Shown here: piece after piece, positions 11,447 through 23,610 of the stretch | How positions within the stretch are numbered: the first letter of the stretch is position 1 | How the letters are laid out: each line of letters starts with the position of its first letter | Translations under genes and position numbers: made by a program | Assembly (NCBI GenBank): GCA_038503035.1 | Contig: JAVSML010025176.1 | Coordinates: forward strand, 958,792-1,022,791 | From: Crocodylus rhombifer | Taxonomy: Eukaryota > Chordata > Crocodylia > Crocodylidae | DNA: 64,000 nucleotides | Direction: 5' to 3' | Notes under the pieces: generated by a model | Told to the model about the DNA's origin: nothing | Databases searched by the model: none | What the model saw: only the letters and a program-made list of their open reading frames with translations

Positions 11447-12845
11447 ATGGTAAAGTGTGTTTTGGGGAGCTGGGGGTGGGAGGGGCAGGTTTAATATCTG
11501 TAAGCAGCCTCTGTGCTTAGTGTCTGGTCAGTCCTCCAGGAATCCTAAGCTGCGCTGCTCCCCTCCCCCATCAAGACAGGCAGATCAAATGGTGGGAGCA
11601 GAAATGGGGACTGTTTTTAAGTTCCCAAATAGGGTAAGAATTATGCCCCTCCCCCCACTTGGTGTCCACCCCCTTCTAGGAGGGAGGTAAAACTGACCGT
11701 GCAGCTTTCAAAATAAGGGTTGAAAAGCCATGTTTATCTTGGGAAGCCCTGGAGCATGCAGTCCCCCAGGCAGCACAAGTAGGAGTGCTACACCGCCCCC
11801 CCCACTTCCCCCTCAGCACCTGGCAAACCGTCCATGCCTCCCTGGAATGTAGGACGACTGAATACTCTACTATCCCCTGGTGGCGTTTCAGCAGCAGTGC
11901 AATCCCTAAAAAGAAAAGATCTGAGAACCATTAGCAGTGTATGTGGAGGTATTTCTGTCCAGGAACAATTGTGAACCACTTTCTAATCAGTGACATTTGT
12001 GAAATGATTCAAGCGCTAGGCCTGTCCACATCCATCTGAATCTGGTACACATTCTGTCCAGATGTGTATCAAGCAGAGTATCCAAAGACATTTTTTCCCC
12101 ATGCAGATGATAAATATATATGGAAAGTGTCTTCTAAAAAAGAAAACAAAACATATTATCACTTCTAAATTAAATTTAAAAAATGCTACAATTTTTCCCA
12201 CAATTATTACCTAAGCTTTCAGTGGAGAAAAATACAAACTGCTAAACGCAAAGTCTACAGCAAGCATTTAATTTCACTCCTTCATTCAAAATATTATATA
12301 TTTGCAATAATATAGATATTTTGGCTATTTAAAACTTGGGAACTCTGAGTTCTCATAGAAATTAATACACTGTAGAAAAACCCCATGTATTAAGTCAGCC
12401 ATTTTGTAACAATCTCAGTGTCAACTATATCAGCAGGGGTGACTGATGCCTCCTGAGTCTGGGGCAGGCACAGTTTGTGGGTGGGCCAAAAACCCCATAT
12501 CCACTCCTAAACTTTTGTGCCATGGCTTAGTGCCTCCCACCCGCAACACACCGCCAGCCCATGCAGCAAAAAAAATGCCCCGTCCTGAGCAGTGCTGAGT
12601 CAGCAGCCAATCTCAGGGTGGGGCACATGCCTGTGTATGTCAGAGATCATGTTTAGTGAAGGTATAGAAATAGCTGAAGAGTCATTAACTTGAATAATAT
12701 TCCATTCAGGATGAAGTACTAGAGAACAGTAAGTCTACAAACAGATGTTGTCTTTGTCCCAGGATGTACCATTTTATCCTGGAACAAAGTACAATGGACC
12801 AGATATCTGTGTCCATAGTCCTAGAATAAATCCTAAAAAGGTTTC
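11447..12845. other. Mixed GC-rich then AT-rich non-coding DNA
   Basis: From 11450 to about 11900 the DNA is GC-rich with C and G runs. From 12000 to 12400 it is AT-rich. At 12431 a CAGGGGTGACTG phrase resembles a hAT end but has no partner that I can find. No gene was recognised. Confidence 0.45.
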
Positions 12846-13785
12846 ATAGTTTCACAGATGTTAGGGTCTGGAAGGGACCTCTTGAGATCATCAGGTACAG
12901 CCCTACCTGAGCTTGGGCAGGAAAGACTGCTGGGGTCAGATGACCCCAGCAAGATGAGTGTCTAGGCATTTTTTGAAGTTATCCAGAGTAGGTCATTGTA
13001 CCACTTCTGGGGGGAGTCTATTCCAGACCATGGACACAGTTTTTCCTTCTGTCTAATCTAAGCACTCTTCTAGTAATTTATAACTGTTAGTCCTAGTTTT
13101 CCCTTGGGGAGCCCTGGTGAACAGATGTTCTCCTAGTCCCTGTTATACACCATTTATATATTGATAGGCTGCCACCAAGTCCCCTCTGAGTCTTCTCTTC
13201 TGAAGAGACCTCTCAGCCTTTCATCATATGGGCTGCTCTCCATACCTCTAACCATATGCGCAGCCCTCCTCTGGACTCTCTTAAGCTTCTCCACATCCTT
13301 CCTCAAATGTGGTGCCCAGAACTAGATGCAGTACTCCAGCTGCGGCCTCACCAAGGCTGAGTGAAGTGGGGGGAGACATCTTTAGTCTTATTTGTGATGC
13401 ACCAGTAGATGCATGCTAATATTTTGTTTGCTTTCCTGGCTATGGCATTGCATTGGTGGCTCATATTCACTGTATGGTCTGTTAAGCCCCCAGGTCTCTT
13501 TCAGTTGTGGTACTGGTAAGTGTAGCATTGCTAAGCCTGTAAGTATATTGTGGGTTTTTTCTCCTCAGGTGGAGCACCTTACAAATTTCAGTGTTGAACA
13601 ACATAAGGTTTTGATCTGCAAGCCTTTCCAGGTCACCTTGTATCCCCAGCCTATCCTCCAGCATGACCACAGTCCCCCATAATTTGGTGTCATCTGTGAA
13701 CTTTGCAGTCCGCTTTTAGCACCTGAGTCCAAAACATTCATGAACTTGTTAAAAAGCATTGGTCTGAGTACTGAACCCTGAGGAA
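12846..13785 (-). mobile_element. Old CR1 LINE fragment, minus strand
   Basis: Read on the minus strand, this runs from within the RT domain to the CR1 3' end. The plus strand starts with 'catagtttcacagatgttagg' and 'ctggaagggacctcttgaga', the reverse of a CR1 3' UTR. Conceptual minus translation at 13482-13670 keeps ENLMVFNTDKC-like and KVLHLRRKN motifs in degraded form. The active-site box reads F-T-D-D at 13689-13700. Many frameshifts and substitutions make it clearly older than the copy at 9588. It is non-functional. Confidence 0.88.
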
Positions 13786-14751
13786 GGAACAAAGAAAAAA
13801 GCTGTTGGGCTTGCTTACCAAATGGAGCAAACCTGTTGGACCTGATCAGGCTGAAGGTAGCTTGTTTTCAGAGTCAGAGAAGATTAACAAAGTAAAGATT
13901 GAATCAGGGATGATGTCTCAAATGATTCTATATGTGGTCATCCACACACACAGCAGTTAGACTTACATGTCCAGAGTAGCTGAGGTTGGACTGGGAAACA
14001 CTACAGGTAGAAAAGTAAAAGCTGGAGTCTCAAAGACACAAGCTGCATTTGGAGTCTAGCAAGCTGGGTAACTGGAAAAAGTGAGGAGATAAATTAAAAC
14101 AAAGGAACATGAGCTTAAAATGGGTTTTAAAAAAGGATGGTGAATGACCTGGTTAATCCAGTTTCTCTCTACTTGAAGAAAAAGTCCTTTTCATCTTGCC
14201 ATGACATGTTTCCAACCCACTTTGCAGATAAAATTGCCCATATCCAGATGAGCTTCCGAACCACCACGTTTGCTGCAGCACAAGAGTTTCAGGCTAACAG
14301 AGATCAGTTTTGTTCCAACTGGGATAATTTTAAATTACTGTTGCTCGTGATGTAGAAGATGCGTTTGGTGGAATAATGGTGACCTGGCTTGTAAATGCCA
14401 ATCAGGGGAGGCTGGAACCACTGTGGCCTGGGAGGGCAGAATGCCAGGCATTCTTAAGTCTATGTCTGGTTCAGGGCCCATGGGGTGAGTGCTGCTACTG
14501 TATTGCCCTTCCCCTCTCTACCCCCTGCACCTACCCAAACCCCTCCCCACTGCCTCTGCTGAGTTCAGTGGCATGGGAAAGGAAAGGATGAATGTTGGCA
14601 ACAGTAGCAGTGCTCATCCTCTGGGTTATGGACCTGCATGAAAGTAGGGGCTCAAGATGCACCCAGTCATCAGAGCTCACATGCAACCCAGCCAGTGGCA
14701 GGGTGTAACTGTGCTGCCAAATTCCTACTGAATCCACCCCTGGTTGTACAT
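13786..14751. other. Non-coding stretch, unassigned
   Basis: No confident feature. A CAGGGGAGGCTGG at 14403 and a CCACCCCTG near 14740 look like a pair of hAT-type ends, but the flanking octamers do not match, so no element is called. Confidence 0.4.
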
Positions 14752-14956
14752 GCAGCTGCCCCTGAAAATTGTCAGAAAGCTGCTGCTAGTTCAGAATATA
14801 GCAGCCCATCTCTGACATGAGTGGGTTGTCAGGAACATGCAACTTTAGAGTGCCATAGCCTGCACTGCCTCCCAATAGTTTTTTTGAGTGAAATTCAAGG
14901 TGCCCTAATCTGTCTGGGCCCTACATGCTTAAAGGACTGCCTTCTCATTTGCATCC
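14752..14956 (+). mobile_element. L2-like LINE fragment (end of reverse transcriptase)
   Basis: The DNA reads as a decayed version of the conserved C-terminal block of L2-clade reverse transcriptases: a 'VQNAAAR'-like start ('gttcagaatatagcagcc'), then an LHWLPI-like phrase ('gcactgcctcccaata'), then VKFKV ('gtgaaattcaaggt') and a final 'YL' block ('ccctacatgcttaaa'). Several frameshifts separate these pieces. The family assignment is from memory of the motif order and is moderately secure. Confidence 0.45.
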
Positions 14957-15039
14957 CACTGCAATCCCTAAGGTCATGCGAGAGCTACCTATAAGTTCCT
15001 ATAAGTACCATCCACGTGCTAAGTCAACAACCTGGAAGA

Positions 15040-15620
15040 TGGGATGGAGTGCCCTCAACAAGTTCACAAATGACACCAAGCTGGGGGGATTAGTAGATAC
15101 ACTGGAGGATAGGGCTAGGATTCAGAGAAACCTCAACAAATTGAATCAAAAGAAATCTCATGGGATTCAATAAGGCTTCAAAGTCCTGCACTTAGGATGG
15201 AAGAATCCCACGTAGCAGTACAGGCTGGGGACTGACTGCTGACCATTTAGCATGGCGCCACCTGGTCCACCAAGGAGCACATCACTTCAAGGCCCGACAA
15301 CTTAATACAGTAGCATCAGAAAAGGAGAAGGAGATCAACCTATGGCTGTGAATCCCACTTTCCTGTGTAACAACATGTCCCCATCGCTGAAGCATGTGTG
15401 CATCCAGAATCAGATTCCTCAATCACCTGAGGACTGATCAGTCCTGACGGATGTTATGCTCGACTTTGAGGGATCACTGATGATAAAACAACAGCTCTGC
15501 TTAGGGGGTTATACTGGACAATAAGCTGAATATAAGCAAACAGTGTGCCCTTGCTGCAAAGAAGACTAATGGCATACTGGGCTGCATTAGTAGGAGTGTT
15601 GCCAGCATTGGTATTAGTGT
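15040..15620 (+). mobile_element. Old CR1-like LINE fragment, plus strand
   Basis: A KFTNDTKLGG frame (15060-15090) matches the CR1 KFADDTKLWG block. The box here is F-T-N-D (15063-15074), so the first active-site Asp of the pair is lost. Further on, 'ggttatactggacaataagc' (GVILDNKL) and 'gctgcaaagaagactaatgg' (AAKKTNG) match the downstream CR1 region LGVIIDHKM...AASKATKM. About 300 bp between these pieces (15180-15480) is rearranged or too diverged to align. It is a pseudogene fragment. Confidence 0.75.
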
Positions 15621-15737
15621 CCTGGACCTGGGATCAAGTTACCTTCAGAAAAATCTGTAGTGAAATGACACCAACATGAATGTTGTCTGCCTGCTTCTGT
15701 CCCAGGGCAGCTGCTTGCTATGGGAAAAAGTTTATGT

Positions 15738-15974
15738 CAAAGTTCCTCAATCCGTGTGTCATGACCCAAAAGTTGGTCATATGAAAGGCTTATGAACAGA
15801 CCTTAAAAATGAATCCTTTAAAGGAGAAAAACATGGGAAACTAGCTTCTCCCTTGCAGGCTGGCAGAGTTCCATCCTGCAAGGGGCTGCGGGTTAGGAAT
15901 GAGGAGCACTGGGATGAGACTGACTATCAATGTTTACAAATGGGTCCTGGTACAAAAAAGGTTGAAAGCCGCAG
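15738..15974. mobile_element. Small hAT-type MITE
   Basis: The left end (CAAAGTTCCTCAATCC) and the reverse complement of the right end (CTGCGGCTTTCAACCTTTTT) are both diverged from the common hAT/Charlie-like end CAGTGGTTCTCAACC. Flanks GTTTATGT (15730-15737) and TGTTATGT (15975-15982) match 6 of 8. The body is 237 bp and non-coding. Confidence 0.5.
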
Positions 15975-16061
15975 TGTTATGTGATCCCCGCCACCTAGTA
16001 GCAAGGTGCTGTAATAACAGCTACAGTGAGCAACTTTTTCCAGATCTGCCTGGATCCCAGT

Positions 16062-16339
16062 GGGCATGTCTACACATGTGCCTGACTGTGAAGCTGTTAC
16101 TGCGCAATCAATTAGTATTTGCTTTAGCAACTACTAAATGACTGCACAGCAATCACCATAACTGCTCAGTCCTGGCGGCGCACAGGTTGTTTCTGACCCT
16201 ACATGACAGCAGCTCATTGCTATTACGCAGTAGCATCAGCATCACGGTTCATGCCCACCAATGCTACGTAACCATAGCAATGAGCTGTGGTGACATACCT
16301 CATTGCAATGGCGATGTAGCATCTCATATAGACGCGCCC
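16062..16339. mobile_element. Harbinger-like MITE, GGGCATGTCTACACATG family
   Basis: The left end GGGCATGTCTACACATG and the reverse complement of the right end GGGCGCGTCTATATGAG are flanked by AGT on both sides (16059-16061 and 16340-16342). This 3-bp duplication with GGGC-type ends recurs in this window at 45375, 50675 and 62027. The interior carries repeats of 'attgctat' and 'gtagcatc' in both orientations. It has no coding capacity. Confidence 0.65.
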
Positions 16340-16342
16340 AGT

Positions 16343-17837
16343 ATAACTTACAGTGTGGCACAAAAATCAGTATAAATTCCACTGATGTAAGTGTACCATA
16401 TAATTAGGCTGCATGAGAGATGTGGAAGGAAATCCTGCTCACCTCTCCTTAGCTGGTTGGAAGAAGGGAACTTGACTGTGAGGAAGGTGGGAAGGTACTT
16501 CTTTATTGAGTACCTTTAACAGGCACTATGGGGTCAAGACCTGCTCTTAGGGAGACCCCCGCTAATCAAAATATACATGGAGCCTCATCAATTGTTCCCA
16601 CATATACCCTTCTTATGGGATCATGAGGGAGCATATTCACACAATGTATGAAAGAATGTTTAAATGAAAACTGCGGAGTGGTTTGATTATATGGAATTTT
16701 TACTGGATATATGTAACAACCTGGGGAGAAGCAGTTCCCTCTAATCTGCAGCAATCACATTGTTCTCTAGTGCTTCCTTCTGAATAGGGGAATATTTAAG
16801 TTAACAACTTTTCATTGTACCTGTTGTACCTCATCTGAGGTACAAATGAGACAGAGCCTATTAAAATAGAGCTGCTTAAACGTACATAAATGCAGACACC
16901 CAAAATTCACAAGTTCTCCATTGACAGATTATCCAAACTGCCACAATATCACTGTGCTCATTTATGCCAAGCAGCCAGAGGAGCAAAATGAGTGAAAGGG
17001 AGGATAAATTTGTAAAATAGCACAGTGCTTGAAGGCGGCAAGGAAAGCAATACTTCTATGAAGTCCCTTATATGGTTTTCTGCTAGCTGGAGCTCCTTGG
17101 CTTCATGTATACATAGCATAGCTTGGAAATAACTATACTCTGTGTCTTTAACCTGAAGTGTTAATGTTTTGAATCTGAAATGTTTTAAAGCCAGATTATA
17201 AAACCAATCCAAGCAGAATTACCCCTCTATTTTTGACCTCCATTCCATGAAAACATTACACAGTAAATCCTGCTGTTCCTTTGACCAGACACATAGCAGG
17301 GCTGCTCCATGCTGTGTGCAGTGGAGGAGCACAGGGCAGCCTTAGCTGGTTGCTGGCAGCAGCTGCAACTCCATGCCTCCCTAAAGGTAGCACCTGCAGC
17401 TACCGCTTGAGTCACCTCCACCCAGTTACACTGGGGACTTTTCTCTAGATTTTACCACAAGAGAAACGAACATGCTCTCTACCTTTTCTGCATTAAGCAT
17501 ACATTGAGGCATTTTCTATTCTTTTTCACAGCAATTTCTGAAATTGCTCTGTATTATATTTCAGCACATTGTGCTAGACTGAATTTCTTAGACTCCTGCA
17601 GTTTTAGGCCTTGATTATGTTACTTGTGCCCTGTTATGTTTATGACTGCTATGGTAACTGTGTATTTTTTCCTTCCATACCCTCACTAATATGTGTGTTT
17701 GGAGGTTTGGGGGCTACTAGTGCCCATTTTTACTGTATGTAGGCCTGTTTTATTATTTGGAAGTAACGTGTGCCAATGTAAAGGGCAGGTGGATCAGATT
17801 GTTGCGTTCAGAGGCCCTCCCTTCCTAAACAGTAGGC
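16343..17837. other. Non-coding stretch, unassigned
   Basis: No gene or repeat was recognised. Frames are at most 84 codons. The segment 17260-17410 is locally GC-rich. Confidence 0.45.
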
Positions 17838-18114
17838 CAGTGGTGCTCAACCCTTTTGGATTCAAGGCATCCCCCCATAACATTTATGAACTGAATGGCA
17901 CTCAATGTTACTCAATTTATATGTTATAGTGCTTACTTCCTTACACAGGGAATGGACAATAGGGATGGGGGATTGTCCAAACAGGGACAAGCCTATCAGC
18001 TTAGCATATCTTATTATCTTCTCACTTCTTACTTATCTCCTCACACTTCATGGCACCCTTCAAAGCATCCAATGACAGCCTAAGGGGTCCTGGCACCCTG
18101 GTTGAGAATCTCTG
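17838..18114. mobile_element. hAT-type MITE
   Basis: The left end CAGTGGTGCTCAACCCTTTT pairs with the reverse complement of the right end, CAGAGATTCTCAACCAGGGT. The inner arms share 'ggcaccc/ggcatccc' motifs. The flanking octamers do not match visibly, so the exact limits are less sure than for the other hAT copies. Non-coding. Confidence 0.55.
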
Positions 18115-18230
18115 ATGAATCACAAATGTTGCAAATGGAAAATGGCACAGGGGAGACTGAGGGGTCACTGTAAGCTGTGCAGAGGTCTGTAGCGGGCTGG
18201 CCCTCAGTTCCAGCACAGAAACAGTGTGTA

Positions 18231-19172
18231 AAGGTCTCCCTTGATTTATGCAGTACATGCGTTCCCAGAAAACTGCACATAAATTAGATTTGCATAAAGG
18301 GAACCCAATTTACAATGTAAGAAATAGGGATATGTTTCCACGGTGGTGGGAAGTAGGGAGTAAGGCTGGGACTAGGGAAGGGGAGGGGGGGAGGAGTGCA
18401 GAGCAGCCCGTTGGCCCTTCCCAGTGATGCAGCAGGGAGCAAAGCAAATGGAACTATAAGTGGGTGTGGGACACGGGGTGGGAGGACACGGCTCTTGCTG
18501 CTACACACGCCCCAGGAGGACTGCAGGTTGGGGGGCTGAGCTGGGCACTTCCTGGGGGGGCACAAGGCCCTGGACTTGTGTGCGGGATGAGAGCAGGCTG
18601 CCGCTGCAGGCTGGGGCTGGCAGCGACACTGGACTCTTCCCGGCACTTGAGGCAGATGGTAGCACTGGGAGGAGGGCTGCTGCCACCCCAAAATTTGCTG
18701 TAAGCCCCCCCCCCCAACCTACCCTTCCAGTGCTGCTGCTGAGCGCTGAGAAGAGCCCAGTGCCACCACTGACCCCAGCCTGCAGCAGTAGCCTACTCTC
18801 ATCCCGCATGCAGATCTGGGGGCATGCACCCCCTGGGAAGAGCCCAGCACAGCCTCCCAGCCATCAGCCCTCCCAGGTGTGCATAGCAAGCCATGCCCCT
18901 CCACCCCACACCTCCATACAGTTCCCTCTGCTTCACTCCCTGCTGCAGCTCCAGGCCTCCGCCTCTTGCCATTCACTGTAGCAGGGGCTGGGGTGAGTGG
19001 GGCCCCAACTCCATGGCCCTTTCTCCTCCCCCCACCTGCTTGGGGTGGGGTGCCTATGCCAATCACATAAGAGTGAATTTACCTTGCATATAATGAATTT
19101 TGGGTATAAAAAGGGTCATTGCATACGAGTAAATTCACATATAAAAAACCTGCATAAATCGAGGGAAACCTG
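18231..19172. mobile_element. TA-flanked fold-back element with GC-rich core
   Basis: The left end AAGGTCTCCCTTGATTTATG pairs with the reverse complement of the right end, CAGGTTTCCCTCGATTTATG, between TA dinucleotides (18229-18230 and 19173-19174), as in Tc1/mariner/pogo elements. The roughly 100-bp AT-rich ends surround a very GC-rich core (about 18340-19050), itself an imperfect palindrome centred near 18710-18720 at a C11 run. Frames up to 173 codons occur here but are low-complexity, overlap on both strands and have no domain. Part of the core (about 18640-18760) matches 24140-24230 in the opposite orientation. Confidence 0.65.
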
Positions 19173-19174
19173 TA

Positions 19175-21964
19175 TATGGAACAGGAAAGACTCTGGACAG
19201 GAGTTACTCCCTGGATGTCCACGTGGACTATCAACTCCTTCAAGGGAAAGTGCTTGTGAGCATGTGCTGATACTCACTATCTCTAAAATAGCTAAAACCC
19301 CCAAGCCTGCTACTAAGGTCAGCTTTTAAAAGAGCTAGGGTTATATGGGTGACCTGAAGAGGACTGATAGCAACCTCTAAAAGTGGAGCAGCACTGAACT
19401 CTGGCAGTAGAGTAGTGACCACCAACAGCAGTAGAACAATGTGGGCCTCCCCTCTCAGCATTTGCTACTTTGGCTGATGAAGGGGGGTAGACCCCTAGAG
19501 CAGAACAGCAACCTCTGGTAGCAAGGAGCAGCAGGGTCCTCTTTCATATACCTTCCAACACAGCATCTGCCATGACAGGCTGGCATAAGTGGCAGCAGTC
19601 CTAGACAGCAGCAACAGGTGAGTCTCCTTTCCCAACTGACTGGGCTGGACAATAGTTCCCTTGGGTTGGTTCACTGCTGACTGACATTTAACTGTTTCAG
19701 GTAATAGTTAAGGTTTTCTTTGAAGTTGTGTGTTTTCCTTAAGTGCAAAAATGGTTACAATGCGGAAAATGCAGTCTGCATATGCTTCAGAGGTGGAACA
19801 AGCAAGTTTTATACCTTGGATGGCAGAAGTGGCAGGGGCTGCAGCTACAGCTGCAATTTCTGTGCCCCCTCCTCTCCCCCATGTCAGTGCTGGGACTGGT
19901 GCCTTAGTCACAATCCCTAATTATGCTACTGTCATATATGCCTAATTTACAAGAATAACAGTGCATCAATACTTTATAGTCAATATGTTGTGATGCATGT
20001 ATTGTGCCTGTTCTGGGATGCAATCGTTTAGATTCTGACAGATTAAATTACAAGAAATAAAAAATGTACTTCTAAAACACAAATGTGATTTCAGTTCTCT
20101 TTAGCCACATCAGTCCAGTGTTACTTTTTTTTTTAAATATCTACTTTCATACATAAAGCAAATATAGCTAACAGGATTCCCACTGAGAGAAAAAGGTTTT
20201 GTGTCATGAACAGGAGTGACACAGAGCAGTGATTTAAAAAAATGTACCAAAAAAAAAAAAAAAGGGGGGCCCTCCTGTCCTCAGCAAGAATACAGTGATC
20301 GGTCTGGGGGTGTGATAGGAATTGCAACACATCACTTTGAGTGATTCATCTCAATCTTAAATTTGTTATTGTCTCAGAGGTATAACGCAGACAATTAAGA
20401 GCAAAAATGTATCTGTACTAAGATTGGAAACCTATCACTTTTGATACATAACCATTTGGGAGTCATACAAGATCTTTGTTAACTGGGCACAAATATGTTA
20501 AACATGCTGTGGTGCCTCTTATTGTTCATGGCCCAATTGTGTACCTGCCATTTTACTGTACCAATTTGGCTCTTACTTTCTACAGTCAGTAGCAAGACAT
20601 GTAAGTGACCATCTCAATGAAGCTATAAGGTCTGAACCAATTAAGGATCAGACTCAATTGCATAAGACCAAATATTTTTCTATAATCCTAGTTAATACTG
20701 ACACTATCATGTTCTTCTAGAGAATTGTATAAACAAATTTATAGTGATTTTAGCAGCTAATCATTTTGCAAGCATGTTAAATTATGGTGTGCATATTTAT
20801 ATATAAAAAATAATAATGCAAGCCCACATCTTATTCCTAAAAGTTGCTAAAATTGGATTAATTATCTAACTCCAAAAAAAGCATTCAGGTTTCATTGTTT
20901 ATCATAAAAGAAGGCAAAGCTACAATACTCCTGTATTTCTCAAGCACAGTATGAACACATTTGGCATGTCCCATCAGTTATACACAATCTTCATGCTCTA
21001 AACAAGATATGAGTTTAATTAAATAGTCACAATCAGTTTATCACTCTAGTATCCAAGTACAAGACAGTGGGCACATCTCCTGAGGACCAGTTATTTTTCC
21101 ATGTGCCCACATTGTGAACCTGGGGCTTATCAGTAGACTAGTGGCTTGCTGCAGCAAGTCTCTTGTTTATCCTGTAGACATCAAAGTGCAAGGGGATGCT
21201 AATGCTATAAGTAGCTTTAGCTCCCCAGATTCTCCCCATGACTTCTGCTGACAATTTATAGACGATCCTAATCCACTGCGCAGTTACTACTGTGGCAGTC
21301 ATTTGAGCACATAGAAGGTCCTCAGAATGGAGAGGGAGAACTTAGCCATGTGGACAGGTCCTGCCCTGTAGACCAGAGATCTCCTCAGTGCTCTGTAATC
21401 CCTTCTTGTTGGTAAAATATTCCACAAAGAGATCATCACAGATTCCTCCCGACTCTTTGCTTCCTTCATAGGCTTATTTGCAAACTTGGGCATTCTCCTC
21501 TGTACACTGTTGGAAATAAACTCTATTTGATACCAACTTTGGGGCAATATAGTATGCAGCAAGCATGCAGGGAGCACCCCACACATATATAAAGGAAGAT
21601 TTTGGCCTACTTGTACTTACTTGCATCACTGGAAAAAGCACAACATTATAGTAAAAGATCTTGAATTTTGCCAACTGTCTTGTTATCCTATGTTTAATGA
21701 TGTGCAGAGGGCAGATCCAGGCTATATAGTGGAGTGGTCACATCCCACCCCTTTGGCTGTATGCTACATGCTCAGTGAGCTCTCTGAGATCACTGGCACG
21801 TCAGCACAGCTCCTGCCACAGCACTACATACGTTGTAAGCTCTCTGACTGGAGCCCCTGCTTTCACAAAGCTTTAGAGCCTACTCCTGCTGCTCATCCCC
21901 TCTTTTCTCTGGCTGTTGAATTCAGCAGGGGGGAAGTGGACGGGAAGAAAGAATGGCATTTGTG
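19175..21964. other. Non-coding stretch, unassigned
   Basis: No gene was recognised. A poly-A run followed by G (about 20250-20270) and ordinary AT-rich DNA make up most of it. Segment 19340-19640 is GC-richer and unassigned. Confidence 0.45.
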
Positions 21965-21972
21965 CTCTAAAG

Positions 21973-22737
21973 CAGGGGTTTTCAATCTGAAGTGTGCAGA
22001 CTATGTCTAAGGCGGGGTAGGCAAAATACAGCCTGTGGGCCAGATGTGACCCACCAACTGACTCAATTTGTGGCTGCCCCTATGGTGCTCTGCAAGGAGC
22101 TGGGGAGCTTGCATCATGCTCCCACCAGCACTCACTAGCCTGGGCCCTGGTCAGTGCGCACCTTCTGGCAGGGCTGTTCCCGCTGCAGCTGCAGCCAACT
22201 GGGCACTGCTCTGCCACCCTCACCTCTAGTGGGAACCACCTGACTGAGCAGCAGGGGCAGAAACAGGAGGAGGAGGAGGAGCCACTGCTGGAGGCAACGG
22301 AGCAAAGCAGTGGCTGGCTGGCTGCAGCCACACTGGAAATGGCTCCAATGGAAGTTGAACACACTGGCCGGAGCCCAGGCTCCCTGCTGCCCCCACCCCT
22401 GGCTAGGTCCCATGCAGGCCCTCCCACACACACTCTCATACATCGCCCCAGGTGGAGTGTGCAGGGAGCAGGTTGCACCCATCTTGCTCCCTGCCTGCCC
22501 AAAGCCCAGTAGGGAGTTTTGGTGAGTTTTTGGGTGCTCACTCACTCCATGAAAGCTCATCAAAACTCCCTGTGTGGCCCTCTGATCTAATTGCCTATTC
22601 CTGGTCCAAGTGGTCTGCAAAGATGACTATAATCAATCAGAAGTATATGAATACCCACACTTACAATTCAAAGTGGCCTGCACCTCCATTCAAAATTTTT
22701 TAGGGGTTCTCAAATGAAGGAAGGTTGAGTACCACTG
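21973..22737. mobile_element. hAT-type MITE interrupted by a second hAT MITE
   Basis: The left end CAGGGGTTTTCAATCTGAAG and the reverse complement of the right end CAGTGGTACTCAACCTTCC are diverged forms of the common CAGTGGTTCTCAACC end. Flanks CTCTAAAG (21965-21972) and ATCTAGAG (22738-22745) match 6 of 8. Without the nested element at 22013-22603 this copy is only about 170 bp. Confidence 0.6.
22013..22603. mobile_element. hAT-type MITE nested in an older hAT MITE
   Basis: The left end CGGGGTAGGCAAAATACAGC and the reverse complement of the right end CAGGAATAGGCAATTAGATC belong to a CAGGGGTGGGCAA-type family; the left end seems to have lost one base. Flanks GTCTAAGG (22005-22012) and GTCCAAGT (22604-22611) match 6 of 8 and lie inside the element at 21973-22737. 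The interior is GC-rich with a GGAGGAGGA run. The long minus-strand frames here (153-161 codons) are low-complexity artefacts. The same left arm appears reversed at 61330-61407. Confidence 0.6.
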
Positions 22738-22843
22738 ATCTAGAGCCATGTCATGGCAAGAGCTCCAGCCTGAGCCTGTACCAACCAGCTGATGAGCTCA
22801 GGGAGCTTACAGCACACACACCTCACAGTCAAAATGAATGTGG

Positions 22844-23042
22844 TTCATAGATTCATAGATGTAGGGCTGGAAGAGATCTAAGCAGATCATCAAGTCCAAC
22901 CCCCTGCCCTGGGCAGGAGAGAATACTGGGCTCATATGACCCCAGCTAGGTAACTGTCAAGCCTCCTCTTAAAGACTCCCAAGGTAGGAGCCAGCACCAC
23001 TTCCCTTAGAAGATGGTTTCTAGATCCTAGCTGCCCTGACTG
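22844..23042 (-). mobile_element. CR1 LINE 3' end, minus strand
   Basis: The plus strand begins with the reversed CR1 tail (ttcatagattcatagatgta), followed by 'gggctggaagagatctaagc', 'catcaagtccaaccccctgc' and 'tcatatgaccccagctagg'. This is only the 3' UTR and adjacent sequence, about 200 bp, without RT motifs. The differences from the 9.6 kb copy suggest another CR1 subfamily. Confidence 0.88.
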
Positions 23043-23602
23043 TTCAAACAAGTTTCCAAAGCAGAATGCATACTGATAGGTGTGTAATTCCTTTTGATAT
23101 TTAAACAATATTTTCTAGTTTGTAAAAGTGTGAGACTGTTCCGGCGTGACGCATAGGGGATACATGTGGGTACATTGTATGTGGCGATGCACCCCATGCA
23201 AAAAGGTGCTGCCAACACTGTTGGTGGTGCCTGTGAGTGATCATCATTTGTGACATCTGTAGGTGGTCCATAATTGCTCCTGGATGCCGCTGCCAGTGGC
23301 ACCTATGGCTGGTTGCTGCCCCCTGGTTGGCGCTTGCCACCTCCCCCTCATTGCACTCCTGCCCCCACGGCATTCCCCTCTGCTGCTGTCACACTCCACC
23401 GCCACCAGCACATCCATGCCCCCACAGCCGCCGGGGGCACACACTGTTCATGAAATGTTCAATGCCAGGATAATACAGCCATTATTATTTAGAGACCCAA
23501 CCATGAATTTAGGATTCTACCAGTAGACAATGAAATTAAAAACATTGGGTCTCTGACTCCTCATATCTCAATTCTGTCAATTTATAAAACAGATATCAGT
23601 TT
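23043..23602. other. GC-rich non-coding segment then AT-rich spacer
   Basis: Segment 23150-23450 is GC-rich (CCACC/GCTGCTG-rich), similar in style to the fold-back cores nearby but without identifiable ends. No gene was recognised. Confidence 0.4.
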
Positions 23603-23610
23603 GTTTTTAT

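Noticed and set aside
12431..12640. CAGGGGTGACTG as a hAT left end
   Set aside because: No partner end or target duplication was found.
13786..14751. hAT-like ends at 14403 and near 14740
   Set aside because: The flanking octamers do not match and the inner arms do not pair convincingly.
18284..19066. Several 100-173 codon frames on both strands
   Set aside because: They fall in the GC-rich palindromic core of the TA-flanked element; overlapping frames on both strands are a composition effect.
21621..22010. 129-codon plus-strand frame
   Set aside because: It runs into the end of a hAT MITE, with no domain and no splice or start support.
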